64,000 nucleotides of DNA from Phragmites australis (lineage: Eukaryota; Streptophyta; Magnoliopsida; Poales; Poaceae), in contig NC_084937.1 in assembly GCF_958298935.1 (NCBI RefSeq), positions 27,971,568 to 28,035,567 on the forward strand. The letters are read 5' to 3'. The position numbers were made by a program, and so were the translations under genes. Shown in pieces: positions 23,166 through 34,147 of this stretch (position 1 is the first letter of the stretch; every line of letters begins with the position of its first letter). The notes beneath the pieces are model-generated. The model saw nothing but the letters and a program-made list of their open reading frames with translations. It searched no databases and was not told the DNA's origin.

Positions 23166-23630
23166 CTTTGATGCCAAACGGACTATACCAAACCCTATGG
23201 TAGGCCTACCCCTAATGGAGCCAACTAGCCCTAGCCCATCATAACGTCGGATAGGCATGCATGCTCTGCCCTGGTCGTCTTGCGCGTCCTGTACCATCAC
23301 CGAACGTCATCATGCTCACCCATCAGACCATCCTACGATATTAAATACTACGGGACGGGTTAGTGCAACTCCTCACCGCCCCACGACCATGCCTCACCGA
23401 AAGCAAGTGCCTGGGAAAGGAAAAAACACTTGAATAGGCAGCATTAAATGGACTTGACTAGGTAGATGACTACCTGCTCTGTGATTAGCAAGGGCTAGTT
23501 TCAACATCTCACTTCATAACCAGGGGCTGGTCGTGCGATGTGATTGAGGTCTTGACAATACCTACTGCTGGCTGACACTTGGTGGCATGGGACCTGCCAT
23601 GTGAGGCCCCTCTTACCTATTACGCCGACA
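23166..23630 (-). repeat. Gypsy LTR, minus strand, U3 part only
   Basis: Matches the reverse complement of 8653-9120 and the left part of the solo LTR at 26941-27657, ending at the canonical CCGACA. The TATA-containing half is missing, replaced by the copia LTR. Confidence 0.75.
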
Positions 23631-26600
23631 ACAAGGGCATATGTAAGAAACAAATGGGCTCTTTGTCTTAAAGATTTGTTGTGTTCCCATCAGCTAGATA
23701 TTGTGTGTATTCAAGAAACCATGAAGAAAGACGTTTTCTTCTGGTGATCTTAGGAAATTTGATTTTAGTGCCAGATATATATGGCATTGGCTTCTTGCTC
23801 AAGGGAAATCTAGTGGTATCCTGAGTGGTATAAATCTAGACTCTCTTGATATTAAACAAGTGGATCTAGGAAAAAATCTATACAAACCTGAATATATGAT
23901 AAGAATATTTTAAAGGATTGGGTGCTTTTGAACATTTATGGTCCTGCTCAAGATGATCTTAAAGACGAGTTTCTGAGTGAACTATCTCATTTTTGTTCCC
24001 AATCTCATATGCCTTTGTTACTTGGAGGGGATTTCAATATCATGAGATATACTCATGGAAAGAACATGCTTAATTGCCTTTATAGATGCTATTTATATCA
24101 TGAGGTGCATATGTATGGTGGGAAGTTTACTTGGTCCAATAACATATCTGTGTCAACTCTGGAAAAGTTGGATAGAATCGTTATTAATTTTGATTGGGAA
24201 GTTTTGTACCCAATGGTCACAGAAAAAAAAATTGTTAGAGATAGATCTGATCATAACCATCTCCTCATTTTCTCTGACAATAATAAACCTCATTTTCAAT
24301 TTGAGCTATCTTGGCTTGATAACAAGCAGTTTAAAGATGAGGTTTAGAAAATTTGGGAATCTAAGGTGGTTGGTAAGAACATCCTGGATTTCAGAAGTTG
24401 AAAAAACTGAGAAATCATCTCAAATGATGGGTGGCAACTTGTCAGGCCAAAACTGAAAGAAAAGGAACATTTTGAGGGAAGAGTTGTCACAAATAGAATT
24501 AATGGAGGATAATGGTCCTCTTAATTTTAATAATGCAAATAGAAAAATGTTGATCAATGCTGAGTTGGAAAAATGTTGCTGGATGAAGAGCTATATTGGT
24601 TTAAGAGATCTCATACCACTTGGCTATTAAAAGGTGAAAATAATACAAAGTTCTTACATAGTGTTGCTAATGGTAGAAGAAGAAAAACGTACTATCTTTT
24701 CTTTAACATGTGAAGGGGGACAATATTTATTGGGATGAGAATTTACTTCAGCATGCCACAACTTATTATAAAGAGTTGTTTCGTAAGAAAGTAAGTCATG
24801 GTATTGGGCTTGATCAGCTAGTATGGGGAGATCATGAGAAGTTGAATGATCTAGATAATGAGACTCTAGATAAGCCTTTTATGGAAAGTGAAACTAAAAC
24901 TGCTTTATTCCAGATAGAAACCAACAAGGTAGTTGTACCTGATGGTTTTTCTACAGAATTCTACCAACATAGTTGGGAAATTGTTAAGCATGATTTTATT
25001 GTTTTGTTTCAAAAGTTTTATGAAGGTGAAATTGATATTAGTCATTTGAACTATGATGTTATCACCTTGCTTCCAAAAGTTTCCAATGCCAAAAAAATTC
25101 AACAATATAGGTCCATATGTCTTCTCAATTGTTCTTATAAGTGAATTACTAAGATATCGACCTTAAGAATGGGACCTTTCGTGAATAAATTGATTAATAA
25201 GTGTCAAAATGCTTTCATTAAGAACATAAATGTTGTGGATGGTGTTTTGTCTCTGCATGAATTGTTTCATGAAACCAAAAGAAATCATTATATTGGTTTG
25301 GTGCTTAAGATAGTTTGTGACAAAATTTATGATAAAGTAAGTTGGATTTCCTCTTCAAATTTTTGGAGATAAGGGGCTTTAGTGCTAAATGGAAAGTTTG
25401 GATTAAAAATACAATCAGTGGAGGAACCCTTAGTGTAAGCTAAATAACCAAATTGGCCCTTATTTCACTAGTCACAAGGGAGAGTGAGACAAGCTGACCC
25501 CTTCTCCCCTTTTCTTTTTAATTTGGTTGCTAGTTGTTTAGCTAAGATGGTTCATTTGGCTCAGTCCTGGGGAAATTACTAGTATGGCTTGACATCTTTT
25601 TGAAAATGGCATTGCCATTCTTCAGTATGTTGATGATACAATTTCTTTGTCTTGAAAATAACATGGCAAATGCTAATAATCTCAAATTACTTTTGTATTT
25701 GTATGAGTTGATGTCTGACCTCAAAATTAACTTTCAGAAAAGTGAGGTTATTTGTTTGGGAGCTGATGAGACCATTGCTATTGAATATGCAGAGTTGTTC
25801 CATTGTCAAATTGGCCACTTCCCAATTAGATATCTGGAGGTGCATGGTAGCCCTAGTAAATTACATGTGGCTGATTGGGTGTATGTTGAGGAAAAAATTA
25901 AAAAAACTTGATGTTTGGAAGGGAGGCTTAATGTCTGTTGGAGGAAGTTTTACTTTGATTAATGCTAGTATGTCTAACATCCATATATACCATATGTTTA
26001 TATATTTAATGCCCAATATAGTACTTGAGAGAATTGATTTGGCAAGAAGGAAATTCTTTTGGCAAGGGGAGGTACTAAGAACAAGTATCATTTAGTTGCC
26101 TAGGATAAAACCTGCAAACCTAAGAAAAAGGGGTTTGGGTATAGAAAAATGAACCATGCCTTATTGTACAAATGGTGGTGAAGGATTGAACAAGGGATGA
26201 AATGTGGCTAGAAATTGTGTAGAAGAAATATTTAAAGAACATTCATGTTACTCTTGTGCAGCACAAAAATAATGATTAGGCTTGTTGGTCTGACCTTTTG
26301 AGGATTAGACACATGTATCTTCAAGGTAGGAAGGTGAAGGTTGGTGATGGCAAAAACACAAGATTCTAGTAAGATTCATAGATTAAGAACAAACCACTTT
26401 CTTTATTGTATCATACTCTGCACAACTTATGTGAGAATAAGAATGTTATTATTCAGGATATGTGCTTGAATTTGTGGCAAGCCTCTTTTAGGAGGTGATT
26501 TTCTGGTGAATTGTATGTTCAATAGGAGGAAATTAAAAAGGAGTTGTTCCATGTTAACTTTTTTAAAAAAATGAGAATGGCATTTTTTTGTCCTTTCACT

Positions 26601-26940
26601 CCAGGGGGGGGGGGGGGTTACACTGTTAAATCAATGTATGGTTAGTTGGTGAGAGATGCTCCCAATAACTCTTTTACTCATATATGGAGAGCTAGGATTC
26701 CTACGAAGATCAAAATTTTCATTTGACTTCTTGAACAAGATGCTCTATTTACTAAAGATAATGTGCTCAAAAGAAGATGGGTTGAGAATAGCTCTTGTTA
26801 TTTTTGTACAACCCGGGAGTTATAGGCACTTGTTCTTCTTATGCCCTATTGCCAAAGTTGTGTGGGGTTTTGTAGCTGTTTAGATTGGGAATGCAACTAT
26901 TCCTAACTCTGATCCTCAATATTTTGATTGGGCTAAGACT
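23631..26940 (+). pseudogene. L1 ORF2 relic: endonuclease and reverse transcriptase
   Basis: Endonuclease motifs appear in order: LDIVCIQET (catalytic Glu), LLGGDFN (24024-24038), KLDRI and RSDHNHLL. The reverse transcriptase follows with YRSICLLNCSYK (near 25107-25140), RQADPFSPFLFNLVA (about 25490-25534) and YVDD at 25626-25637. The C-terminal zinc-finger region (26695-26935) has RIPTKIKIFI, CYFC and the HLFFLCPIAKVVW equivalent. In L1 elements this protein nicks the target and copies the RNA. Many stops and frameshifts are present. The 5' end abuts the gypsy LTR at 23630, so the first residues of the endonuclease are lost or displaced. Confidence 0.85.
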
Positions 26941-27657
26941 TGTTGATGGATAATCCTTGACAATGATCATAGGTATACCGGACAACAGGCGCGTTGATCT
27001 ACGCTTTCTGTATGTGTATATCAAACTAGATTCAAGAACACTAGGCTTTATCTAGGTTCGAGTCTCCTGTAGATAATAGTGCTACATCCTATGTATTGTC
27101 TTATTAATTAGGTGAACTTGTAACATAATGCCCTCTGTTTTACAAGCAAAGTTTTCTCTCCTTTATATACAAGGGGCAAAGATGCACAGACAAACAGGTC
27201 ATACCAAACCCTGTGACAGATCTACCCTTGATGGAGCCAACTACCCTTAGCCCATCGGGACATCGGATAGGCATGCCTGCTCTACTCTAGTCGTCTTGCG
27301 TGCCCTGTACATCACCGAACGCCGCCACGCTCATCATTTAGGCCATCTTGCAACATTAAATGCTATAGGATGAGTCACTGCAATTTCACACCGCCCTACA
27401 ACCATGCCTCGTTGAAAGCAAGTGTTTGGAGAAAGAAAAAAACACTCAAGTAAGAAGCATTAATGAGACTTGAGTGATTACGTGAGAACCTGCTCTGCGA
27501 CTAGCAAAGGCTGAATGTAGGATCTTGCTCAGGCTGAATGTAGGATCTTGCTCTACGATTAGAGGGCTGGTCACACGATGCCGTCATGGTCTTGACAATA
27601 CGTGTTGCTGGTTGACACTTATTGACGTGAGACCTGTCACATGAGGGCACACCGACA
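26941..27657 (-). mobile_element. Gypsy solo LTR (717 bp) with TSD AGACT
   Basis: Plus-strand ends are TGTTGATG and CACCGACA. AGACT flanks it at 26936-26940 and 27658-27662. It is the only complete copy of this LTR family in the window and carries a TATATAAAG core promoter on the minus strand. A 22-bp stretch around GGCTGAATGTAGGATC is duplicated in tandem at about 27510-27552. It interrupts L1 ORF2, whose C-terminal part continues at 27663. Confidence 0.88.
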
Positions 27658-27662
27658 AGACT

Positions 27663-27930
27663 CATAGTAAAAAGAGTAGGATCTTCTTCACAAGTGATCT
27701 TGCTTCTATCTATTGGGCTATTTGGAAAGTCCGTAACAAAGCTTGTTTTGATAAGAAATTAATTTAACATCCTAGTAAAACTGTTTTTCACGCTTGGTCT
27801 TTCTTATATATTTGGACAAATTATATGAAAGAGCAGAAAGAGCTGAGCATGGAGAACGGAGAATCTCATCCGTGGAGCACAAAGCTTGTTGCAGACCATC
27901 TCTCTTGTTCTGGCGCAACAACAATCATCT
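27663..27930 (+). pseudogene. L1 ORF2 C-terminal tail
   Basis: Continues the ORF2 relic after the solo LTR: the frame reads YWAIWKVRNKACFDKKLI, a block conserved near the end of plant L1 ORF2 proteins. Sequence after about 27930 is 3' untranslated region leading to an A-rich tail at 28261-28271. Confidence 0.75.
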
Positions 27931-28271
27931 TAAGCTCCAGCTGGGGATCGCTTAAGGCCTATGCAAGATGATGATCGAGAGGATGGTGATCTTCAGGAGC
28001 AGGATGATGCTGATACTTCTATCAGATGGAATCTCCACCTAGATTGACTTGTCTTTTGATGAAACTTAGTGGTCTGGTTAATAGGGGTTCTTTTTTGCTG
28101 TCGGTCTAGACTGTTCCTGTGGTGTCTCTAATGGTTTGTTATGTCTTTTGGTACTATTTAGTGTTCGGTTTTATCCCGTCTTAGTATTCCCGCCTATAAA
28201 CTCTGAAATCTATACGGGTTATTCCGTTATTTGGTTAATGGAAATAGAGAATCCACGCATTGAAAAGAAAA

Positions 28272-28287
28272 ATCTTCTCAAGCAAGG
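28272..28287 (+). repeat. Right 16-bp target-site duplication of L1
   Basis: Exact copy of 6060-6075, following the A-rich L1 3' end. Confidence 0.9.
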
Positions 28288-29369
28288 AAGCACCCCAGAC
28301 AGAACCTGCAGAATGTCAACAGTGACCAACAACAACACAGGTTTCCTAGGACCAAAAGTCCCCATCCTGGCACGCATATATCCTCTCCCTGCAAACCGGG
28401 GACGGACTGACTGGACCACTACACATGTTGCGTCCACGGGCAACATGCCGGGACATGGATTCAGGCAACGTCACGCGTATCTCCCACTAGATCACCACAC
28501 ACACTGCCGCCCCCTCCCTTATTCTATGCCCCCAATGGATGCCTGATGACCCTTGTATTTGGCGATCGAGTAAACTAAACACCGCGAGGAGACAGCGACG
28601 TCAGCGGGCAAGACTCGCAGCTGCATGACGGATCGAGGGAAGACGACGGATAGCGCGTCGATGGAGTGCAGAGTGCAACCCACCGCACTGGCACTGCCAT
28701 TGCATCCACAAGATGACTCGTCAATCTTTTCAAGGAGCGAAAGGGACCAGGCCAACACGAGTGGCTTGGCACGGCCGCGAGTTGGAACGAGCGCGTCCCG
28801 TGGGAGAAGGCAACGGGGCGAGGCCGATCGAGTCGGCGAGGGCACCGGAAATAAGCAAAGTTGAATTGAAAGCAGCTGTCCGTCTCACGTAAAGACAGCA
28901 GCAAAAGCAGCTCCCGTGTTTCCCGGCCTTGACCCCGCGCGGCGGATGCGTGCATGGGCCGCGCCGCGCCGCGCCGCTCGTGGCCGATCAGACGGTGTCG
29001 GTGGAGCGGGTCAGAGCGCAAGCAAACACCGCGCAAGGCCTCGCCTTGGTGCAACTTTATGCACGCTGCCAAACAATTTTTTAGCACTTGTAGGAAACAA
29101 TATGGAGCACTGATGGCTTTTCTCTGTTCCTGAGAGAAGGATACAAACATTTGTGTACGTGTATCTGACTCTGAAGCTTTCAATATGGCATTGACCAGAG
29201 GCAGGGGAGATAGATACAGACATGCATGCAGTGAGTAGCAACTGAATTATGGAGCACGCCACCATCATGCGGCAATCCTTGCTGGTACTCAAGTCCGGAG
29301 TCCAGCACATTCCATCCAGCTAGCCATCCATATTCAGGAGGAGGCACGGGCAGGCCATCCATCACGTTG
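28288..29369. other. Intergenic upstream of SRS gene
   Basis: Host DNA resuming after the L1. It becomes GC-rich around 28550-29040, probably the distal part of the CpG-rich region of the SRS locus. Minus-strand frames at 29183-28575 and 29530-29180 are open but match no family I know. Confidence 0.45.
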
Positions 29370-29849
29370 CCCCATATTCTATTGGGCGACTGTGTACCTT
29401 CCTCCCTTAGCTTTTCCCTCTCTTCTTTCGCAACGCTCTCTATCTCTCTTCTCTCTCTATCAGCAGCAGCCATAGCAGCCGCGTTGCCGTGTTGGTTTGG
29501 TGCCTCTGTCACTCGCGGTGTGGAAAGCAAGTCGTCGATAGAGAGAGAGACAGAGAGAGGGAGAAGCGAGGAGAGAGGCAGGCAGGCAATAAATGGCAGT
29601 TTTGGTGCGCACAGGCTGATGGCGGCGTGGCAGGTCCTCTCTGTCGCCTCACCGTCTTAGCCCCGCCCCCGCGCCACATACCACACCGCTCCGAGCACGC
29701 AGATTTTAATCCGTCGCAGAACGCCTGAGCACGCCGCCCAGAGCACAGACTACGAGCCGGCTGTAGATAGCGAGAGATCAGGCAGGCGCGGCTTGAAGTT
29801 CAGCTAGCCGGGCACGGCGCACGGCACGGCGGCCTATGGATTTGGGCGC
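29370..29849 (+). promoter_or_regulatory. Promoter and 5' leader region of SRS gene
   Basis: A CT-rich stretch at about 29404-29460 and a GA-rich stretch at about 29537-29580 lie within 450 bp of the start codon; such stretches are common around plant promoters and leaders. I do not see an unambiguous TATA box. The last 14 bases hold an upstream start codon (see 29836-29868). The transcription start cannot be set from sequence alone. Confidence 0.45.
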
Positions 29850-29868
29850 ATGGCGGGGTTCCCTCTAG
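29836..29868 (+). CDS. Upstream ORF overlapping the SRS start codon
   Basis: ATG at 29836 opens a 10-codon frame ([10 protein letters not shown]) that stops at TAG 29866-29868. It is out of frame with, and runs across, the main ATG at 29850. Ribosomes that use it would pass the main start. The main ATG has the stronger context (GCGCATGGCG), so leaky scanning is expected. Whether it lies in the transcript depends on the true leader, which I cannot see. Confidence 0.45.
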   Translation: MDLGAWRGSL

Positions 29869-30912
29869 GTGGAGGAGGCCACAGCCGCGACCCCCCAGCG
29901 ACGTCCGTCCCGCCGGTGCACCCCTCCGACGCCGAGTCCTTCCTCTACGCCACGCGCGCAGGGGGCAGCCTACAGCTATGGCAGCAGCACGAGCAGCAAC
30001 AGCACCCGTTCTACTCCTCCAACATCATCCGCTTCTCCGATGACCCGCCCGGCGCAGCGGTGTCGTTCGCGGGCGCCGCGTCGTCGTCGTCGTCCCGAGG
30101 CACGAGGGCCGGCGGGGGAGGCAGCGGCGGCGTCAGCTGCCAGGACTGCGGCAACCAGGCCAAGAAAGACTGCGCTCACCAGCGCTGCCGTACCTGCTGC
30201 AAGAGCCGCGGCTTCACCTGCAACACCCACGTCAAATCCACCTGGGTCCCTGCCGCCAAGCGCCGCGAGCGCCAGCAGCAGCTCGGCGCGCTCGCGGCCT
30301 CCGCCGCCGCCACTACCGCGGGCGCCGGCCCATCGCGCGACCTCACCAAGCGACCGCGCGCACGTCTCTCCGTTGCTACCCCCACCTCTTCGGGTACATA
30401 TCAATCATGCACGTTAATTGCCGTATCATCTTGTGCGCGCTCCGGCTCGTCGGCTTGTACCTCGTGGTAACTCCTGTCTTGTATTCTGCTGCTGCGTGCG
30501 TGCAGGGGATCAGCAGATGGTGACGGTGGCGGAGAGGTTCCCGCGGGAGGTGAGCTCGGAGGCGGTGTTCCGCTGCGTGCGGCTGGGGCCAGTCGACCAG
30601 GCCGAGGCGGAGGTCGCGTACCAGACCACCGTCAGCATCGGCGGACACGTGTTCAAGGGAATCCTGCACGACGTCGGCCCTCACAGCTTGGCTGCCGCAG
30701 GCGGCAGCGGCGGCACAATCGAGTACCACTTCCGCCACGCCGGGGACGGGTCATCGCCGAGCACGGCCGCCGCGAGCGAAGCAGGCGGTGGCGGTGGCGT
30801 GGGCAATGTCATCGTGTCATCGGCTGTGGTGATGGACCCGTACCCAACGCCCGGACCCTACGGCGCGTACCCGGCCGGCGCGCCGTTCTTTCACGGCCAC
30901 CCGAGGCAGTGA
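29850..30912 (+). CDS. SRS: SHI/STY/SRS-family zinc-finger transcription factor
   Basis: Two exons, 29850-30393 and 30506-30912, encode 316 residues. The start is the ATG giving [10 protein letters not shown]. Exon 1 holds a glutamine-rich stretch ([11 protein letters not shown]), a serine/glycine linker and the family's RING-like zinc finger, with Cys at residues 97, 100, 108, 113, 116, 117 and 124 and His at 110 and 127 ([12 protein letters not shown], then [17 protein letters not shown]). The basic flank [12 protein letters not shown] follows. Exon 2 holds [16 protein letters not shown] and the diagnostic IGGH motif (residues 226-229) in [20 protein letters not shown]. The C-terminus is alanine/glycine-rich. 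Family members act in the nucleus, bind DNA, activate auxin-biosynthesis genes and shape organ growth; grass relatives are named SHI or LRP1. This exact orthologue is not resolved. No defect is visible, and it is the only intact gene in the window. Confidence 0.95.
30394..30505 (+). other. Intron of SRS gene
   Basis: 112 bp with GTACAT donor and GTGCAG acceptor. It splits a Gly codon after the first base, and joining the exons restores a continuous frame through [13 protein letters not shown]. Its position between the zinc finger and the IGGH domain is usual for this family. Ignoring it would give a false 206-residue protein ending at 30470. Confidence 0.92.
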
Positions 30913-33382
30913 CCGCTGTCTGACTTGCCGGTCGTCATGCTGTAACGACACCATGCCTCCATCGCTCGCTCGATCTGTCAATTTCGTTAGCTTCCTAAAC
31001 TCTTAGCGTCTGATTGAGATGCATAAATTGATGTTTCTTCTAGAGCCTAGCTTAGCTTAGGCACCTTAGACCTGTTGCTTCTTGGAGTCATTTGAGGTGA
31101 GTAGCAATATACTCAGCCGCCGCAAATGGTTAAAATCTGACAGTTAGGACCTTGATGATGCATTTGAGATGATTTCTTGCACTGTTCTTGCTCCTTGTTC
31201 ATGCTGATATCATGGTGTTGGTAATTCTTGTTATTTGTGTGGTATTGTTTAGTATTATAAGGCCAAGTTTTCTTTGCTTTCGCCATGTAGCTTCTATATG
31301 TCTGTCTTCCATAAGGTGCGACCCCTTGCTTTACTACTAGTAACTTTGCTCTTCAAAAGCTGAGCCCTAGAAACCTAGTTGGCTACTTGGCTTTACTTGG
31401 TAGCTGGTGGATCTTTGATATCGTGTCGCGTTAACTATTGCCTGTGCTTAGATGATAGAGGGTTGGGTCATCAAGTGCTCATGGGAGAGAGATTAATCAT
31501 CCGATGATTGGAAGCTGTGACCGATCGAGCCATGCGCCGATCCCTTGCTTGATTCAGGGTGTTTTTTTTATGTTTCCGAGTGTAGCAACTGCGAAAAGAT
31601 CTGGAGACGAGGGCTCGTACATTCTCGTGCTCTTCATCTCTGACATGAGCTTGTTTCCTCGTTGATCCCATCACATCAGATCCCGAATATTTATTTTCAT
31701 GGCTTTTGTACAGCATGCATAGCCAATTCAGGCATATCTTTTCTCACTTATCCATTGCATTGGTCTTCTCACGCGAAATGATGTTCTTTTACTTCTATGT
31801 AGCAAGAAATTATTGCTATACTACTGTGGCAGTACCTTATGCTGCAATTTGCTAATTTGATTTGCATTGGCATGTATAAAAAGAAATTGTGACAAAATAG
31901 ACGTTTTAGTAAAACACGTACTCAAATGTTTCTGTTGCACAAAAGATAAAGTATGTTGCATGTATATCTCTAGCTATTTAATATAATAACTTGTAACTCG
32001 AGGGCTGGGGAACCACCCGTTAGTTAGTGTCATGATGGAAGCGTGAGTTTACTGGTTTAAATCTTGATGTCTGCTTTCAACAGTTTTATTCATATGCATG
32101 TGATAGGAGGCTCGTTTGCAGTTGTTTGAGTGTTATGTGCGCCTGTGGTGGTGTGTGCGCGTTGTCCATCTAATCGGAAAAAAAAACTCGATGGCTAACA
32201 GTTTTTTGTACATGTGATGATATTGCTATTCGTGTTTGATTAGAATTCTAGGTTGCCCGCTTAATTAGGTCGGTATAATTTCTATAGACGTCGGAATGTC
32301 AATGGTATGGCTGTATGCTTGTTACAAACCTTGAGTGCCACTTGGGGACTGTGGTGAAGAGTCAGTAGGTAATTATTTTTTATTGATTTGGATGGTGCCG
32401 ACTATAATGCATCATTATCTATAACGCAAGGGATGCTTCACATAAATTATATGATGCATTTTTAGCTTACCACAAGTATTAAGCATGGTTCTTCAATTTA
32501 TTTCATAAATAGCCAATTTTACACACAAATTACTTATTCTCACTTCCTACGTATGCTCCCTACTGATCTCAGCTCGGCTTTAATCCTGCTTCTTATGGAA
32601 GACCACAGGCAATTGCAGGCTCTAAGGATAACTTGATCATTTTTAAATGATTTGATGCTTTTGTGGTCATAGCTTTGTATTTTATCTAAGAAATAGATTT
32701 TGCTTACGAATTTGGATTTGTCTCTTAAATAAGATTAATACATTCCGTCAAATGCTATTTGCAGATTTTAAGCAATAAACATAAACATTTTGAACAACAT
32801 ATAGATTCCAATGTCTGTCGGAAATGATGTAGGACAACATTTGTTTTTGTTGGTTATTCCAAGCCTATAATCAGCGGTATCATGATAATATCAGCAGTAT
32901 CATGATAATATCGTATTACCATTATGATGAATTTGCAATTTTGTAGGTTTTTTATCTTGTCAAATATGTTATGCTGAAAAAATATAAGTTTTGCTTTGTA
33001 TGCTTCAACCTCCTGCTTGTTCCGATCAAAAAAGAAGAAAAGACTCCTGCTTATTGGTTGGTTTACATTTACCTTGTGTCCATGCCATTATGTTGGTCCT
33101 TCTGTCATTTCAATTCTGTTTCTCTTTTGGCGTTTTTGAGGAATGAAAATATGCATCAATCATCCGCTTCAATGTTTGACGGGCCAGCAAAAGGTGGGTG
33201 TCATGTTAGCTGATTCTCCATTTTGTCATAAAACCTGTTTTTGTCACAAAATCCCAATTGTTACATCTATTGACAAAACGGGGGGTGTCATGTTAGCTGA
33301 TTCTCCGTTTTCTCTGGAGGAAAGCACATGCATGCAAATTTTTCAAGGTAGCTTAGCAAACGGATTTTCTGACAGCCTTACA
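30913..33382. other. 3' region of SRS gene and intergenic DNA
   Basis: The first few hundred bases should contain the SRS 3' untranslated region; no single polyadenylation signal stands out. Beyond about 31300 the DNA is AT-rich with no gene. A 24-bp phrase (GTCATGTTAGCTGATTCTCC and flanks) occurs twice, at about 33198 and 33284. Confidence 0.5.
32871..32910 (+). repeat. 20-bp tandem duplication
   Basis: Two 20-bp units at 32871-32890 and 32891-32910 differ at one base (CAGCGG versus CAGCAG). Confidence 0.85.
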
Positions 33383-33552
33383 TTCGATATTGGTCTCAAT
33401 ACATGACAAAATCATGTTTGTGTTTGTAAGACATTAGAAAAGGGGCAAAAGACCATTATGCCCTTAACTTGAAATTATTTTCTCATGTTGAAAGCGTAAT
33501 GGTATCCTACACATATAACATGATTTTACACTGTCTTGAGGCCAATATCGAA
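33383..33552. mobile_element. Foldback MITE
   Basis: Arms of 34 bp at 33383-33416 (TTCGATATTGG...AAAATCATG) and 33519-33552 are near-perfect reverse complements. The interior (about 100 bp) is non-coding. The size and structure fit a MITE; I could not fix the superfamily or a target-site duplication. Confidence 0.65.
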
Positions 33553-34147
33553 CTCAGAGGCAAAGCCACGTTCTTTTAATGTTCTAGAGCCAAAATTCTC
33601 TTTAACGAAATTGAATGTCTTTCTTTTAGTGAAGTGTTGAGTACGTCCATTTTACATGCCTCCGTACATTCCTACTCCTTGTTGAAACGTGGAAAGCTAC
33701 TGAGTATACTGTATTGGGTATCTCATATTCTAGCGTAATGTTTTTTTTTAACAGGTAATACATATTTTGCTTTGAGCAAATGCATTTTTTTTGCGGGCAA
33801 GAACAAATCCGTTTACGAAAAATTACGTTGCATTGCTTGGTCCCTTTCAATCTTTTTTTTAAACCCAATCCTTTTAATCTTTTTCTGGCCCCTTTCTGGA
33901 ACAAGTGCGCCTCGATTTTTCATTCCCAGAATTTGTCATTTATTTTGGTAGGGAATGGTCGGCGGTGGCGTCTTTGACCGAGAGGGACCCTCCCCACATG
34001 TTTAACTTTATTTTGTTTCAGGACGTTGTTGATCATCCAAAGTCTAGTGTATCTAGGTAGATATTTAAGAATCTGGGTCGTTTTGTGGTGCTCTCATGCT
34101 GGTTCTTTTAAAAAAAAAACTTAGGGAGGAAATAATTGGATGAACTC
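33553..34147. other. Intergenic, no gene seen
   Basis: AT-rich with T runs (33739-33748, 33784-33791, 33855-33862) that may be retroposon tails. No protein motif. Confidence 0.45.

Larger units (their letters stand above)
8653..23630. mobile_element. Inverted pair of Ty3/gypsy copies
   Basis: The block starts with a plus-strand LTR (TGTCAGTG...) and ends with the same LTR on the minus strand (...CCGACA). Inside, gag-pol of one copy runs plus (9301-9553, then 15834-18296). A second, diverged copy runs minus (about 18297-21560), so the two pol regions meet tail to tail near 18296. The copies are roughly four-fifths identical by eye where I aligned their RNase H regions. The outer flanks (TAAAT and ACAAG) do not match, so it is not one clean insertion. 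It may be two insertions, or one insertion plus an inversion. Confidence 0.75.
6076..28271 (+). mobile_element. L1-type LINE, full span with nested insertions
   Basis: A plant L1 non-LTR retrotransposon on the plus strand. The order is a GC-rich leader (6076-6394), an ORF1 relic with a CCHC zinc knuckle (about 6395-8652), an ORF2 relic with apurinic endonuclease, reverse transcriptase and C-terminal zinc-finger regions (23631-26940 and 27663-27930), a 3' untranslated part and a short A-rich tail. A perfect 16-bp target-site duplication brackets it. Subtracting the CACTA MITE, the gypsy block, the solo LTR and their duplicated target bases leaves about 5.7 kb, slightly short of a usual plant L1. 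The shortfall probably reflects loss around the gypsy block between ORF1 and ORF2. Stops and frameshifts throughout show it is dead. Confidence 0.88.

Noticed and set aside
27045..27070. GGTTCGAGTCTCC resembling a tRNA B box
   Set aside because: It lies inside the gypsy solo LTR and has no A box or acceptor stem at the right spacing.
29869..30417. 182-codon frame overlapping SRS exon 1 in another register, and minus-strand frames over the same exon
   Set aside because: Shadows of a GC-rich exon; the SRS frame alone carries the conserved cysteines and splices correctly to exon 2.
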